NCBI RefSeq assembly: GCF_003589595.1
Contig: NW_020653852.1
Location: 4,884,583-4,948,582, forward strand
DNA: 64,000 bases
DNA from: Hyposmocoma kahamanoa
Taxonomy: Eukaryota > Arthropoda > Insecta > Lepidoptera > Cosmopterigidae
Reading direction: 5' to 3'
The translations under genes and the position numbers were made by a program. Positions 12,960-27,900 of this stretch are shown in pieces. The notes under the pieces were generated by a model. That model saw nothing but the letters and a program-made list of their open reading frames with translations, made no database searches and had not been told where the DNA came from. How positions within the stretch are numbered: position 1 is the first letter of the stretch; the number at the start of each line of letters is the position of its first letter.

Positions 12960-15900
12960 ACACACCACACACCACCCACACACACACACAGGCACACGCA
13001 CACACACGTCACACATTTTCGTAATTGTTAAAGGTTTTCTAAGTCATAATTATTTCCGTGGTGGGGGAGCCTGGAAGCTATAGCATAGCATAGTTTATAG
13101 CCTCACAAACTATAGTTAGCTAATACAACTAGTACTTATTAATATATGTAACAGGAATTTTGTGTCTTTCATGGTAGAAAATAAAAATTTTTATACATTT
13201 TTTTTTCACCTTTTCATGGAAAAATGAACCTTATTTAAGTCAAATATTTTGTTTTTAAATCTGATTACATTACATCTTATTCTATAAACAACTAGTATGA
13301 ACTACTTGCTTTTGAAGTTACGTTTCTCAATACTAGATGGCTCTATATTCAATCATTCTTATGTGAATGTATTTAAAGTTAGAAATCCTTCAACTTCAAT
13401 GGGAGCTTTGATACACGATTTTGTCCTATGGAACATAACTGTTGCTAGAAGAGAACGCCCTCTTCACTAGTTTGTTACAAACAACAGTATTAGTATTTGT
13501 AAAGCTTCAAAACTAATTTAATTTTCCAGGGCATCACGGCACATCAAGAGCGCGCGGCTGGCGTGGTGGAGTGCAGCAACCCCTCACTGACGTCACAGCC
13601 AATAATTCTGTTAGCAATGTCACTGCTCAACTAGGAGGCACTGCGTACCTACATTGTCTTGTGGGGCATTTGAATGAGAGAGGAGTAAGTTGTTCATTTT
13701 TCAATTAGATTCTCGTAGCTAGGAATTTAGTTATAATACAAAGATCGAACACAAAGAAAAGTTCCTTAAACCCGAACAGGACTTGAACACGCGACCATGC
13801 TGTACCGTAACGTCGCCGTCGCTCTGCCAACTAACCTACAGATCGAGTGAGCAAGTCGACGAAATTCTTCTATGTACCTGTTATAGATCTTTCTATTAGG
13901 TATTTTTAGAATTTGAATTCAACCAGCGTTGAGCTGGAATTTGATAATGACGTCATCGTCATATCATCATCATATCAGCCGGAAGACGTTCACTGCTGAA
14001 CATGGGCCTAAATATAGCACTATAACAATGGGAACCTTGTACAAACCGTCTACTTAGGCAGAGCCAACTTTGAGACAGAAGTCAATCGTCGAATCCTACT
14101 CGGTAGTTTTCGTGAAGCTCTGGAACGTCTTGTCATCCGCAATACCGCAATACTTGAAGATAAAAGTCTTCAATTAGTGTCAGAATGTTGCCAGCGATGA
14201 CGTACGGCTCTGAAACGTCGTCGCCATAAAAAAGCTCAAAGTCACTCCACGTGATCGAATCAGAAATGAGAAGATAGAATACATAGAATAGAAGATAGAT
14301 AGAAATGAGTAGAAGAACGAAAGTCACCGACATAGGTCAAGAGATTAGAAGTGGTAGTGGGCAAGGCACATAGCTCGTGGTTTTCGAATAGAGAACACTA
14401 ACCGAAGGTGTTCAGTGAGACGGCCCCCTACTAGATGGACAGATAACCTGGTAAGAGCGGCGGGTAACCGATAGATGCAAGTCACGTCCGAACGGCTAGT
14501 CTGGAAATCTTTAGGGATATCTATTTTCAACAGTAATAATGACGTTACAGCGAAATAATTCATTCGAGGAATTGCCTCACCAAAAAGTAGGATCGGCTAC
14601 AATTGTCTCACCTGCCGGGTTGACGATCGTTGATAAGCTTAAATCTAATACCATTGTTACAGAGGAACCCCTGTAATATACTATGTACAAGTACTTATTA
14701 TCAAGATATTCCAGTAACAATAGGGAGCTTTGGTTAGATTAACATAACCTGATCATTCTATTCGGTTGATTTAATTAGATCGGAATTAATCCTTTGTGAC
14801 TCAATGGATCGACTAAGAAAGCCGACCGCAGTATTGTATGAACTCTCAGATCTGTAATATTCAGATTATAAGATTTTGTTACAAACCTGACCACTGGGTA
14901 GTGTTATTACTGACTAATACAAATGGAAGCGTAAATAAAATTTGGTTTTTGGTTTTTCGAATTTCAATTTTTTTCAATAAAAGAACAAGAATTAGAGTAA
15001 CTGACATAGCCCAAGGAATCGCAAAACTTAAGTGATAGCGGGCGGGATCCATTGCTACAGAACAGACAGCCGATGGACTCAGAAAGTTCTTACTGGAAGA
15101 CGCAGCGTGGTCAAACCACTCACAAAGTGGACCGATGACGAACGACAGTTGCAAAAATCCGCTAAATGAAAGCAAGACCAGTCGTTGTGGTGTTCTTCGG
15201 GGACGCCTACGTCCAGCAGAGGACATCTTACGGCTCAAATGATGATGATATAGAATTTCTTCAGTTATCAATTTGCTTCAAAAAAAAACTCGCAGAGTTG
15301 TCATCTAACTTATAATAGAGTATTTATAGAAACATGATTATTTTTCGGTTTCTAGAACGTAAGTGACACAGTAAATAAATTAAAATATATAAGCATCATA
15401 TATTCCATATAATTTCACAGAATATTCGATAAAATAAAAGTTTACACATCTTTATGGACATTGAAAAAAATACTGCTGATTCGCTATATGGACCGAGTCT
15501 TAATGGAGAAGCAATGCCTACTCTTTACAATTTCAATGCCACTCAGAGTTTTAAATCGTAGAGACCTGAGCACTGCCACTTTTCACTCTTACCCTTCAGA
15601 ATGTTAAATCACAAATGTAGTCTGAGTCGTCTTTACACCAATAATAATAACAAACTAGAAGTCTTTCCCAAAAAATAGATGATAACAATAATGCACACAC
15701 TCAACATGGGGCTATGGGCACTAGGGAAATCCTGTGTCGCGGGTGCCATGGACAACATAGACAACCACAAATTACACCCAAACTCACGAGAGAAATAAAT
15801 GTCTTCTTCTCTTTCGTATCACTCTTGACAGAGTGGTAGTGGTCAACACGGAGTACGTTAGTTAACGGCTAATGTGGCTTGCCTCACGACATTTCGACAT

Positions 15901-18900
15901 CTCTCTCTGTTGGTGGACTCCCTCGTGCACTCATGTAAAGGACCGCCGACTGCAGATTTTATTTGATCGGTCCATCGAATGGGTACCTTCCGCGCAGTCT
16001 AGTGCCGTCCACTCTGCCTTGTACAACAAGACGCTCTGTGGAGTCAAAATGCCGTCTTGAGACATAACCGAAGAATTTTAGGATGCGAGTTTGCACCACA
16101 GTAGACAGACACTGCTTGATGCCGAGTTCTTGGAGTATGGAGGCGTTTGAACGAAAATCTGTCCACGATACCCCAAGCATTCCTCTCCAGCACCACATTT
16201 CCAGATCGTCTATCTTCTTCGTCTCGATTTCACGGAGCGCCCATGTCTCTGCAGCGTACAGAAATAACCACCAGTGAAAACCAGTGTTCGAACCAGCCGG
16301 ATTTTAGTGGCCTTGGTAATGTTTCTATTCCCCCAACTTTTCTTCAGTTTATCCTTTGCTGTTCTAGATACTGCCATTCGTCTTTTCACTTCATCTATGC
16401 ATCCACCAGTGTTCGAAATTAAAGCTCCAAGATATACGTAGGATTGGACCACATCACATTTCGCAATTCTTATAATTTCCGGTGAATTATGATTATCGCG
16501 ATCCACGATCATTATCTTAGTTTGAAATAAATGTAGGCCATACAAATTCTTCCTGCCCGGGAATTGAACCTGGGACTTCTGCGTGGCAGTCCGGCCACGC
16601 ATGGTAACCGTCCGACCACGGAGATAATTAAATGAATGTCATGGTATTAGTTTTTTTTTTATTTAAAAAATTTAATATTGTAATTAATATAGCGACATCG
16701 CTCAGGCTTTGGTAGTTATAAAGGAATCGAAGGAATTTCTCTTTGTGTTGTTCGATTTTTATATCAATCACAATAACAAACTAGACTATAGGATATCAAT
16801 TTATTGACTTCCGTGTCATCGTCTTTTTTATTCACTTGCTTGTCAAATAAAACTATTTTTACTTCAAATTCACGGAACACTAAAACCTATTACGATAAAA
16901 GTCCTATTTCCACGCACACTTAAAATACGTTTAAGAATGTATTACCCGGATAACATCGTGTATTTTATTTCACAGCAAGTCTCCTGGATCAGGAAACGTG
17001 ATTGGCATATATTAAGCTCCGGAAAGTTCACGTATACCAACGATGAAAGGTTTCAGGTGAGACTAGCTACATACTATTATTAGTAATGTATATATATATT
17101 TTAAGAAAAGTCCAAGCTTCGCAGTCATTCGAATTTAAAAACAAAAAACAGGCAAATATAGTTTTGTGAAGCTTTTTAATCTGATAAAACGCGACATCAA
17201 ATATTAACCATATATCTGAAGCGTTAAGGTAAGCTTAGACAAATACGACTTTGATGTTTTGATGTGTTACGTTTTCAGAAACAAACATCAGAGAATTCTA
17301 ATTCAATAGAAAGGATGATTATGGAATATCATCAATATGGAATATATTATTGCGGACGAGCGTGTTAGAGCGTAGAGATTAAAATTTACTACAAAGTCGT
17401 CAACTTTCATAAAACTCGAATAACCCAAAGCTTGGGCTTTTGTACATTAATAATGTAATAATAGCACTATGTAACAAATTTTCTTTGTCATCAATTTGTA
17501 GGATTTTGATTGAAAGATTTTGTAAGGGTCAAGTTCTTTCATGTTTTTATGATAGATCCAACTAGAAAATGATATTTGATAACTCAGAGACAAAAATCGT
17601 GTTACTTAGTGTAATGTACCACACAACCATACCAATTATTTAATCCCATATTAGGGAATTCCATGCATTACGAGAAACGTAAATAACTCCGTAGCACTAA
17701 GCGGACCATCTAGATCAGAACCAATATAGAAAACTTCATTTCCCAAATGGTTCTTACCTAGAACACAGTTGGGCCACCGAGGTCATCAAGCATTAAGAAT
17801 ACGTATAATAGAATACCTCATTGTGTGTTTCTAAACAAGATACATTATGAATGTGTTTCTAAATATGATACACATAGCAGAGTATCACAATGAATCTTGA
17901 CACGCTAAGGGTCGTATTCTAGAACTCTACTCAATGCTCAAGTCAGGATCTGAGTATGGTTTAAAGCACTCGAAATCATACTCAAGTCCCTGCCATTAGA
18001 GTCGCATTTCCAGTGCTTGTGTTGCCAGTGCAATCCTGACTTGAGCATTGAATAGCGTTCTAGAATACGACCCCTAGAACACCCAGATGAGAACCAATTA
18101 AGAAAAATTTGTTACCAAAATAGGTCCTACCGGGAATCGAACCCGGGATCATCTCTTCCAACTTCCATAGTACAAGTTGGGCTACCGAGGTTATCTCACA
18201 GCAAAGGCAAGAATTCTTAGGTTTGTTACACATAGGAAATGAAAACTATTTTATCGGATCTAAATCGTGTATATTTGTTTTTTCAAACAAACCAACGTTT
18301 CAACACATTTACAGGTTTTTTTGTTATTGAATTAAACTTATTAATTAAAAACCAATCAAAAATAAAACTATAAATTAGTAGTATTGTACTCTTATGTCTG
18401 CTTGGGTATTTTCATCAAAGAAATACTGGATCCCAAGCCCGTGATACAGAGAAACCATCCTCCCCGGTGAAATTAAGATGGTTTTTAATTTTAATCACCT
18501 CTCGCAGCACTTGGAAAAATTGCTTTTCGGAATTCCGTACATATATATATCCGTACATATATAATCTAGCGAGTATTAAAACATATAACCCCCTAAGCGC
18601 CTAACTTGAACAGCAGCCTGGCGTTCAAAGTTGATTTGTACGTTCATCTAAATTGACATCAACTTTATTCTAATCCAAAGTTATGCCCCGGTAAGCGTTT
18701 AGTAATTAACTGAGTTGTTATCTGTAAATACTAGTTTAGACGTAGCAAAATACGACTGCAATTTCATTGGAACATTTTAATTCTAATTCTGAATTATCCA
18801 TATCATTTTTAAACATTTTTTCTCTTCTCGCGCTCAAAACTTCTTCATTGTAATCCTAAAAAAGATACTCATAAGTAGCAAAGTATCGTAAGACATCTTG

Positions 18901-21900
18901 ACAATATTAACACAATTTGTCACCTCATTTTACGCTTCCGAATTCTTTTTGTAATCTTAAAAAGATACTCAAGCAGCAGAGCGTCATAATATTTTATTTT
19001 TATAATATAATTATAATGTATTTGCTGCCTCCTTAAAAGAAACACAATGATTCCTCACACAATTCTTCAGTGTGTTCCTAAAAAAATACTCATAAGTATC
19101 AGAGTATTGTAGATCTCTTGACAATATTAACATAAGAATCTGCCATATCATTTTACGCTCCCAATTCCTTATTATAATCTTGAAAAAAGTTGCTCAAGTA
19201 TCAGAATATCTTAAGATATATTAACATACGTACCTACCACCTCCTTGGTATGCAGAACTTACATAGTGTTCCTAAAAAAGATAGTTATAAGTGGCAGGGT
19301 ATCGTAATGAATCTTGGCGCTCTGCCGAGAAGTACCAGCGAGAATAAATTTAGAAAAAATCGTTTTGTCTTCTATTCAGTTAACATCTAGAGCGATATCA
19401 AAGTGTTCTCATTGAACACCGTATTAAAAAGTAACAACAAACAACAATCACTTTGAACTAGAATCCTACATATAACATTATTTGCAAATAAATGAAATTT
19501 AAACAGCGTTATTTACTGTCCCATTTTAATTAAAATTAAATTTAACAACAACAAACAATATTGATGGTTAAGTAGTAATTATGAAATTTGGTTGCGGTCA
19601 AGCACAGAGGGATGTTGCAAATTGAAATTGAATTTATTTGGAAATTGTGGCACAAGGGTCATGTGACGTAGTGCGACACAATGTTACAGACAGGAAATTT
19701 GTCACAACACATTTTGAATAACAGATTTTTGATGAAATAAGTATAGTGTTATCTCCAAAAGATCGACGTCACTGATTCACAAGTAGATTATGAATAAACA
19801 TATAGTAGTAGGTATTTGGAATCCGTTTTATTTCTTTTCTTTACACGTAACAACTCGGCAAGTCACCTTTTAGTTTCCCGCCCAAAACCTTATAACCCTC
19901 TTTGGTAGCCGTGGTATCTAGCGGCGTAATTGGTAATCACAAAATTAAAATGTCAGTGCAATTACTTTCAAAACAAATACGTCAAACTGAATACTACGAC
20001 TTTAATGTTTATATAACATTATGTAATTTCAGTATTTAATAATTCACTAATTAAATAATTATAATCACACAATTATAATAACAACTCGCGGCCTCTAGCG
20101 GTACACACGACAATTACGAAGTTAAATTCAGAATGAATAAAAACAACAACTATTTCAATTATGCAATTCCCTACAGGACTTTGATTATTGAAAGTTATTA
20201 TTAATTTAATACTTAAATAATTACAATTAATTGTGATTGTTGTTTCATTATGTTTATATAATGCTTATTTAAGTAGGAAGTGTTCAGAATTTGGGAGCAA
20301 CTTATACAGATATAGCAAATCCATAGAAGGACAATATTTTGATTTAAAAATTAAATAACATTTAAACTAATTATAACAGCCAATGTACAACTGATGTCGC
20401 AGTGTGGACGAGACGCAACTGCTAGCTATAGCAGCTATCATGCTATTAATACTGTCTGGCACTCTGTCCAAGAAAAGAAACTCTCTTTCTAAGCACAGCA
20501 GCAAACCCGTCCATACCGGTACCGTGGTCCCAAAAATAGTTCCATTTCCTACGTGTAATAATCGCGAAAACCTAAGAACGGTTACACACAGCTACTATTA
20601 GCAACGATGCAAACTCGATGCAAACGCGATGCAGTAGCGATGCAGTCGCTAATCTTTACGCGTGTGTACGCGCAATTTTAAGCAGCGATGTAAACGCGTG
20701 CAAGCGCGCGACTGCATCGATACAAACGCGCGATTGCATCGCTACACTTGGGATACATAGGCGATTGCATCGATGCAATTGCGCGTTTGTGTGGATGCAG
20801 TCGCGCGTTTGCATCGATGCAATTACCTATAAATCGCAAGTGTAGCGATGTAATCGCGCGTCGCCGTGTGTAACAAGTTTTTATACTAAATCATTTGTTT
20901 CATCTAAAAAAGCACTTTTGATGTATGACCATATTATTATGTGGATTTATTATACGAAGAATACTAAAGTAGTAGCAAAAATAAACAAAGTTTTACCAAC
21001 AACGCTTAATATTCTGTTTTATGAATTCCATTACAGGTCCTTCACGGCGAAGGCTCAGAAGACTGGACACTACAAATCAAATTTGTCCAAAAGAGGGACA
21101 ACGGCACTTATGAATGTCAGGTAAGACGACTGTTGAGTACCTTTTAAACCGACATCAAAAAAGGTGGAGGTTCTGAATTCGTCTATATGTTTTTTTTTTC
21201 TATGTACGTTGCGCGATAACTCCGGTATTTGTGAACCAATTTTGATGATTCTTTCTTTGGAGATGAATAAGTCTTACTGTCTACGGGAGCTGAAAATGAC
21301 GACAAGCGTAGTTTGCACCTTAGTTCTGTCCACATGTTGTTCAATAATACGAACAAAATTACCCACTGGTGCCGCCACTTTGCGAAATAAACGCGTTTGC
21401 GTCTCGCAATACGCTCGAGTAGTGACATGCTGCCGCACGAGCTTCATGACGAACGCCAATGCGGCATTGCCGTTCCAGTGAATACAGTTTAGTTCAATTC
21501 TACGCAAAATGCAAGCATGGAGCACGCAAGTATAAAATGACGATAGCGTGCGTATGACGTGCAGTCTATGTAGACAGTAAGCCTAAATTTTGAGGTCGGT
21601 TTTTTAGTATTTTGTACTGAGATTATTTATGATATCTTGTGACGGAACGAACATGTCGTGCATCTGATGGGAAACGCCATACCTACCCATAACAGTTGCA
21701 GTACAATTGTCACTCAGAGCTTTAATCGCACAGATCTGAGGCGCTTTGCCGCTGCACGCTTCATTGTGATAGCGGCACTTCACATGGCTTCTTGTATTCG
21801 CTATTAGGTGTTTGATGTACTTGGAAAAATATTTGACGTACAGACAGACGTGGAGACACTGACAAATATGACCGTCTACACATGGACGCAAATAAGGAGT

Positions 21901-24900
21901 TAAAATGAATGAATATGACCATAGTGTAGACGGTTTACTTGCGTATTTGGCCCCTTTGATGTGCGTCGAGAAACCAACCAGCGCGCGGTAATGCGAGTTT
22001 GGTGTTTGCTGTATTTGTCGAATAGGCAAACAAGACAAATACTTTGTCACACATTCGATCTAGACGTGATGATTATTTGCCAAATATGTCAAATACGCAA
22101 ATACAAGCAGACATGTGAAGCACCATCATGGGACATAAAATTGGCAAATTGAGATTTGTCACCAACATCCTTGACAACACTTGACAACACGTTCACTTGC
22201 TGCGCGCGGTAGCGGCCGTCCTGCTGGCCGCTGAACATGCGCTGCCCTCGCGGCAGGCGCGGGGGGCCGAGTAGTATTCGGGCGCGACTCGCTGATGTTA
22301 CTCGAGGTCCGCATGCGGCATCTACGTAGTCTGCGCCATGTATATATCAATACTCACAGCACTTCTTTCGCCGGTAGAAGTAGGTATGGTCGCGGTACAT
22401 CCCTGGACAAATGTCCAGGGATGTAGAATATTTATTCTAAATGTAGATTGATTTATACGTTCCCTTTTCAAAAATTTTCGGATCGTCCTTATCGCAAGTA
22501 CCATAGAGTTGAATTTAAATATCAATTGTCAAGTTTGACGTGCTCTTAACCCTGTACTCTACTGTAACGCGTCGGATATCACTTAATTTTTAATTGTAAA
22601 TCACACAGTATATATAGCAGTCACAAGAGGAACTAAATTTCTGTACGTAAATATTTTGCACGGTACTAGCGAAGATCAATTCTGTGAACCGTACTGGAAA
22701 GAAAGAATAAAATACATTTATTTAACCATTAGTACACACACAAAAGTCCACAAGACACCACAAAAGAAAAAAGAAACAAACAGAAGACATAAAAAATAAA
22801 GACACATTAATCAAAACATTCAATCTATGATACAAATAAATAATTACAGTACAAAAACAAAAACAAAACAAAAAATAACAGAGATTATTAAACAAGGACA
22901 CTAAATACAAAGATACTGCCTTCGTGGTCGAACGGTTATATACCACTGCCATGCAGAGGTCCCAGGTACGATTCCCGGACCGGGAGAAATATTTGTATGG
23001 ACATTTATTTCTCTCGTAGCTTGGGTGTAATTTGTGGTTGTCTATATGTGTGTCCATGGCACCCGCGACACAGGGTTTCCCTAGTGCGGGGCTATATTGA
23101 GTGTGTGTGTTATTATTAATATATTACTTTGTGTGGTGCCAGCTGCGGTAGCAAAAGGATCACTAACTCAGTGTTTGCTGGAATCGCAATGCGTTCCCAG
23201 CACTGATTTTCAGTTAGGACCCTTTGTAGTTAGGAACAATATACGCAAACTTACATACCGTACAATTATTACTCATTAAAATATAATAGATATTCGTTTG
23301 TGTATACAGTCAATGCCGCAGAAAAAAATATCAACAGAAAAATGTAAAGGAATTCCAGCTTTATGGTCGAAATTTGTATTTACCTAGATCAAAGTGACTA
23401 AGAAGTTTCTTGAAACGTCATTCACTAATGATGGAATAAAAAGTCATACCAAAATGAATTTTTACGGCTCGCAACTCACAAGGTTTTGTTTAACACTTTG
23501 CTTCACTATACTATTCAGAACCAAATAGACGGTTAGGGGGTGAGATATCTTTGGGCATCGACTGTACTTCTAAATGATGTTTGTAAGTAAGAAAATATGT
23601 ATAAATAATTAATATACCTACATTAAGCAACCTATATACTCACAAAGGAAAACGTAGAGATATGGCTTATAGAGTACTTCTGCATCATTGAGATAATCCC
23701 ATGGAATTAATTTTGAACAAGTCCCTTTTCAATAATGTAATACATAATATTAACATAAATAATGCGCCCGACAACCGCCAATAACAAGGTGATACCAATT
23801 ACACGGCCTCAAAAAGAGAATTCGCAGTACTACCAATTTTTTATTTAAATTGTAGGAGTAAGTGCTTTAGAAAGATGGAACGCGCCATGTTGGGTGTCAA
23901 TCTGAGGGACAGAATAAAATATACAGAAATCCGGAGGCACACTAAGCTATCTGACGTGAGGCGTATCATTGTGCAAAGAAAATGGTGTTAGACGGATCAC
24001 ATGAGCCTTAGAACGGATAACCGGTGAAGAAGAGGGGTGGAGAGACCGGTACCCGATGCGTCTACGGCCAGAAGGCTGATTGGACGGACGATACAGTCAA
24101 GGTAACCAAAAAGACCTGGATACAAATGGCCCAAGACCGAAGAGAATGGCGTGCAAATGAGGAGGCATACGCTAAGCAGTGGGTGACTAGAGACTGTAGA
24201 AGAAGAAAGAATAAGTACATGCCTATATCAATTCTATCTCACTCGATGGAAAATGACGATGACGCCGAAGATAGAATATGCACAACTATATAATATCTAT
24301 TCACACTCGCCTTGACAAGGCCCAAATTATAGCGTTCAGGGAACAATTCTGCAGGCAGGAAATTCCACTCCAGAACCAAACGCCACATAAATATACTAGC
24401 GTAACGCTACGTGTAAATCTTGAGGATATCCACAACGTAAGGGTGGAACCTTAGCTTACGTCTAGTCCCCTGATGAGCGAAAGGGGATAACGGAATGGTT
24501 TTGTGCAATTCTATCGCACACTCTCCGTGATATATCCTGTTAAAATACCGATAAGCAGGCAATTTTACGGCAGTGTTCAAGGCGCTTTGCCTCTACTAAA
24601 TCCGAGGCACCTATAAGTCTCTCGGCATCGTTTTAAATTGACACCAAGGTGGTCAGTTGGTATGTAGTAGAACTATCCCGTACGTGGCAGTAGTACACCA
24701 TATACGATAGAACTTGTGCTTAGCACAGCTAAAGCAACTGTCCTGGTGTAAAGTAACGCCTCATTTTGGAAAGGATGCCGAAGTTTCTGGTTGACTTTTT
24801 GGCCGCGAAAGCAATGGGTCTGCCGAAATTCAAATTCGATGACAGGTCCAATATACAATAAAACATGGAACGTACTCATCTAGCTTCCGAAGTGCTGAAA

Positions 24901-27900
24901 GCTGAGTCGAAGTTATCAACTATGGAGATATAAAGCACGATGATCCTGTATTTAACATACAAAGACACATAAAGGGCGTACAGAAGGGCCATATCTTAAA
25001 AATGTATCTCACACAGTTTGTGCCGCCCCAAAGTCTTGCATGCGGAATAATTTGGCCCGGCGAAAGCATGAATATTTTAATCCTTGTTCGGAGATCCGAG
25101 CGTGAGGGGAACGGCATTCGTTGACTCAATTTCTGCTACAAAAAAAAGATTTTGTATTTTTTTGGAAATTACTTCACTAGCTGATTTACAAGAGAATAAG
25201 AAAACTGTATCTAGAATTAAACGTAGCCATATCTACGCCAACATTCATAATTAAATAGGTAGTCAATATTTTTCGTCATTAACGATTTTCAATTCATTTA
25301 ATTTATTATCATATGTATTACTTTCTTTAATGTAGAAAGCAAACATTATGATCCAAATTCTTTACAAGACTTTTTGAAAACCATCTCTCCCAGTATGAAT
25401 CGAGCCAGCACGGTTCGGAAGTTGTTAGTATATTACAAACAACCCTGTAATTTTAGAATTCCAGCACCAGCAAGCTATGAGGTATACGTTATTTCGTTAC
25501 CAGTGCAACACGTCACACACAATAATATGTGGTATGGTATAACAGATTAGAGTCCGCAACTCGACGTCTAGGCGCTTATTTCGCGTATAGTGGGCGCAGC
25601 TTCACACTCGTTACCAATATGATTTTAAATCAACTCTGCATACAGAGACTGATTGATGTAACATAATACCACGTTTACTTGAAACACGTTACATCCTTGT
25701 CCTTTGGAAAATTGAAAGTTAATAATGATGTGCTAGACTTCCACAAATCATCCGGTTTCAAACTGGTAAATTCCAGTACCAGAGCAATTGAATTCACTCT
25801 GGAGTACTAGCTACAACAACCAGACCAGAACCAACTTTTTTATGTATACTGTCAGTCGTCAGACTACAAATAAATTTTTAAGTGAGTTCTGATGTTGGTG
25901 GAAGTCTCTGTTTCAGTGACTGTCTTCGTCATCATACGTTTTAGTCTCCTGATGTTGCCATCATCAACCAGTGCTTTAGCGAGAAGATCCGGATGAGTAT
26001 TAAGCCGACCCCTATGTTTACATCTATACAGGTCCGTCTCTTCTGGAATAGTTGAGAACTCCAGATATTCGTGGATTTCGGTGTTCTTGGTGTACCAGTA
26101 CAAAACTTAGAAAAGTTTTATTTTTATAAAAGAAATAAGTACTCATTTCACTCTTATCTCACCTGATGTTCACTTTCCGATTACCGGGAATCAAACAAAC
26201 ACCAGTGCAAACCGTCAATGGAACCTGAAATGTTCTGTATAAAAAAAACATACGACGTGAATATCTTCACGAAATATGCAAGCAATCCGAGCGTCTCATA
26301 ACTTTTGCATCAGCTGTCTGTATTTTTCTTTAACTTTAAAAACTTCGTTGAGTATCTGCTAAAGTTAACATTAATGCAGATTTCAAATTGATAGACATAG
26401 ACCTTTTTTGTACGCGACATTGTTTATATACCAAAGTACGGGTCGAACAAGTCGTGCGCCTGGTGATAAACGACACACCTGTGCATGACGGTTGCAGTGC
26501 CGCTCATAGCTTTAATATGAAGGACGCTACTGCTGCGTCCGTCACCCTGAAACATAAGTTGACAAGTACCATATGCCTGTAATTTTACCAGCACCCTTAC
26601 CCTTCAAAATTGGAACGCTGCTCACGTTACTTACAGCTTGGCAGTAGAAATAGGTAAGGTGCCAGTACTTCGCTGAATGTACTCTTTCATAAGGAACTCT
26701 AATGCTACTAAACATTTTCATCTTAAGATAACTGCGTGTACATATTCATATATATAACAAAAATGTCCTAAAATCAAAATAAACATATGCAATACATCAA
26801 TTTTAACCACTAACGAATTGTAAACCGTGTTCACCGAAGTGATTTTCCCTGTTCGGTTTTCCGAAGCGAAAAATTGTTACCTTCCTTCACCACAAACGTA
26901 ATTGCCTCGACACTCAACACACGAAAGCCGATCATGTACCCAAAATTATTACGAAAAACCATCAAACCCGTATTAACACCGTCGGTACAGTGCTGCATCG
27001 AGTTTATGGAGGACCACAGGCCAATAAAAATATTTTTTGTCTCTCCAGTAGTCCCAATAACCTGACGATAAATTCTATCATTTCTTTCAGAAATACTTGA
27101 CCACATCCTAACCAAAATTGTATACGCCTACTCAAGGGTTTATACTCGTAGTACTCTTTCGAGCAAAAGATACACAAGCTAGAAGACATCGTAATCACTA
27201 TATTAATCGAAGACATCAAGTCCACAAGACTCCGTTGGCTCGGACATCTCGAAAGTATGTCAGCTCACAGGGCAATAAAAAGGGCCTACATAGGACAATC
27301 TAGTGGTCGACCACCGGTTGGTCGTCCCGGATACTGATGGAAAAAGACCTCCGCGACTGGGAGATCGCAGAAGACGGCGCGCTGGCGCCAACTCGTATCG
27401 GAAACCAGGACCCACTTCGGATCGCTGAGCCAGCGGAGTAAATAAGTAAATTTCAAGCAAAAATTCTTTATTAACATATTCACTTTACATGCATTAAAAT
27501 TTTATATTTTACTTAATATAATAAACGTTTGTTTTAATTATTAATACAAAGATCGAACGCTAAGAAAAAATTCCTTTGATACAGCTGGATTCAAACCTCC
27601 AGCAAATCGTGCTAGACGCTATGCCAACTAAGTCACGGAACGAACCAGACCTTACGAATTGTTCTATGAGCTTGTTGCAGATCTTTGGTTTACAACTTTC
27701 TTGCCATCTGTGAGAAATCTATTTCTATCATGGTGAAACGTCGTCAACTTTCAAATAACTTAAAAATTATAAATAAACCTTGTTTTATAAACTTAATTAT
27801 ACAAAAATGAATTGGTTATGCAAGTGGTTCATATGCGTGGAGTCCTCCTTTTAGTTTTATTTATCACCACAATACGGAACATGTTATGCAGCTTCCGTTA

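Noticed and set aside
12756..13016. Minus-strand open frame with a Cys/Val repeat
   Set aside because: Translation of a CA/GT microsatellite.
20591..20870. CRISPR-like array (regular short repeats)
   Set aside because: Eukaryotic intron. Units are overlapping short words in both directions, not identical repeats with unique spacers.
21604..22050. 148-residue minus-strand open frame
   Set aside because: Runs through a SINE-A fragment and a palindrome; no motif.
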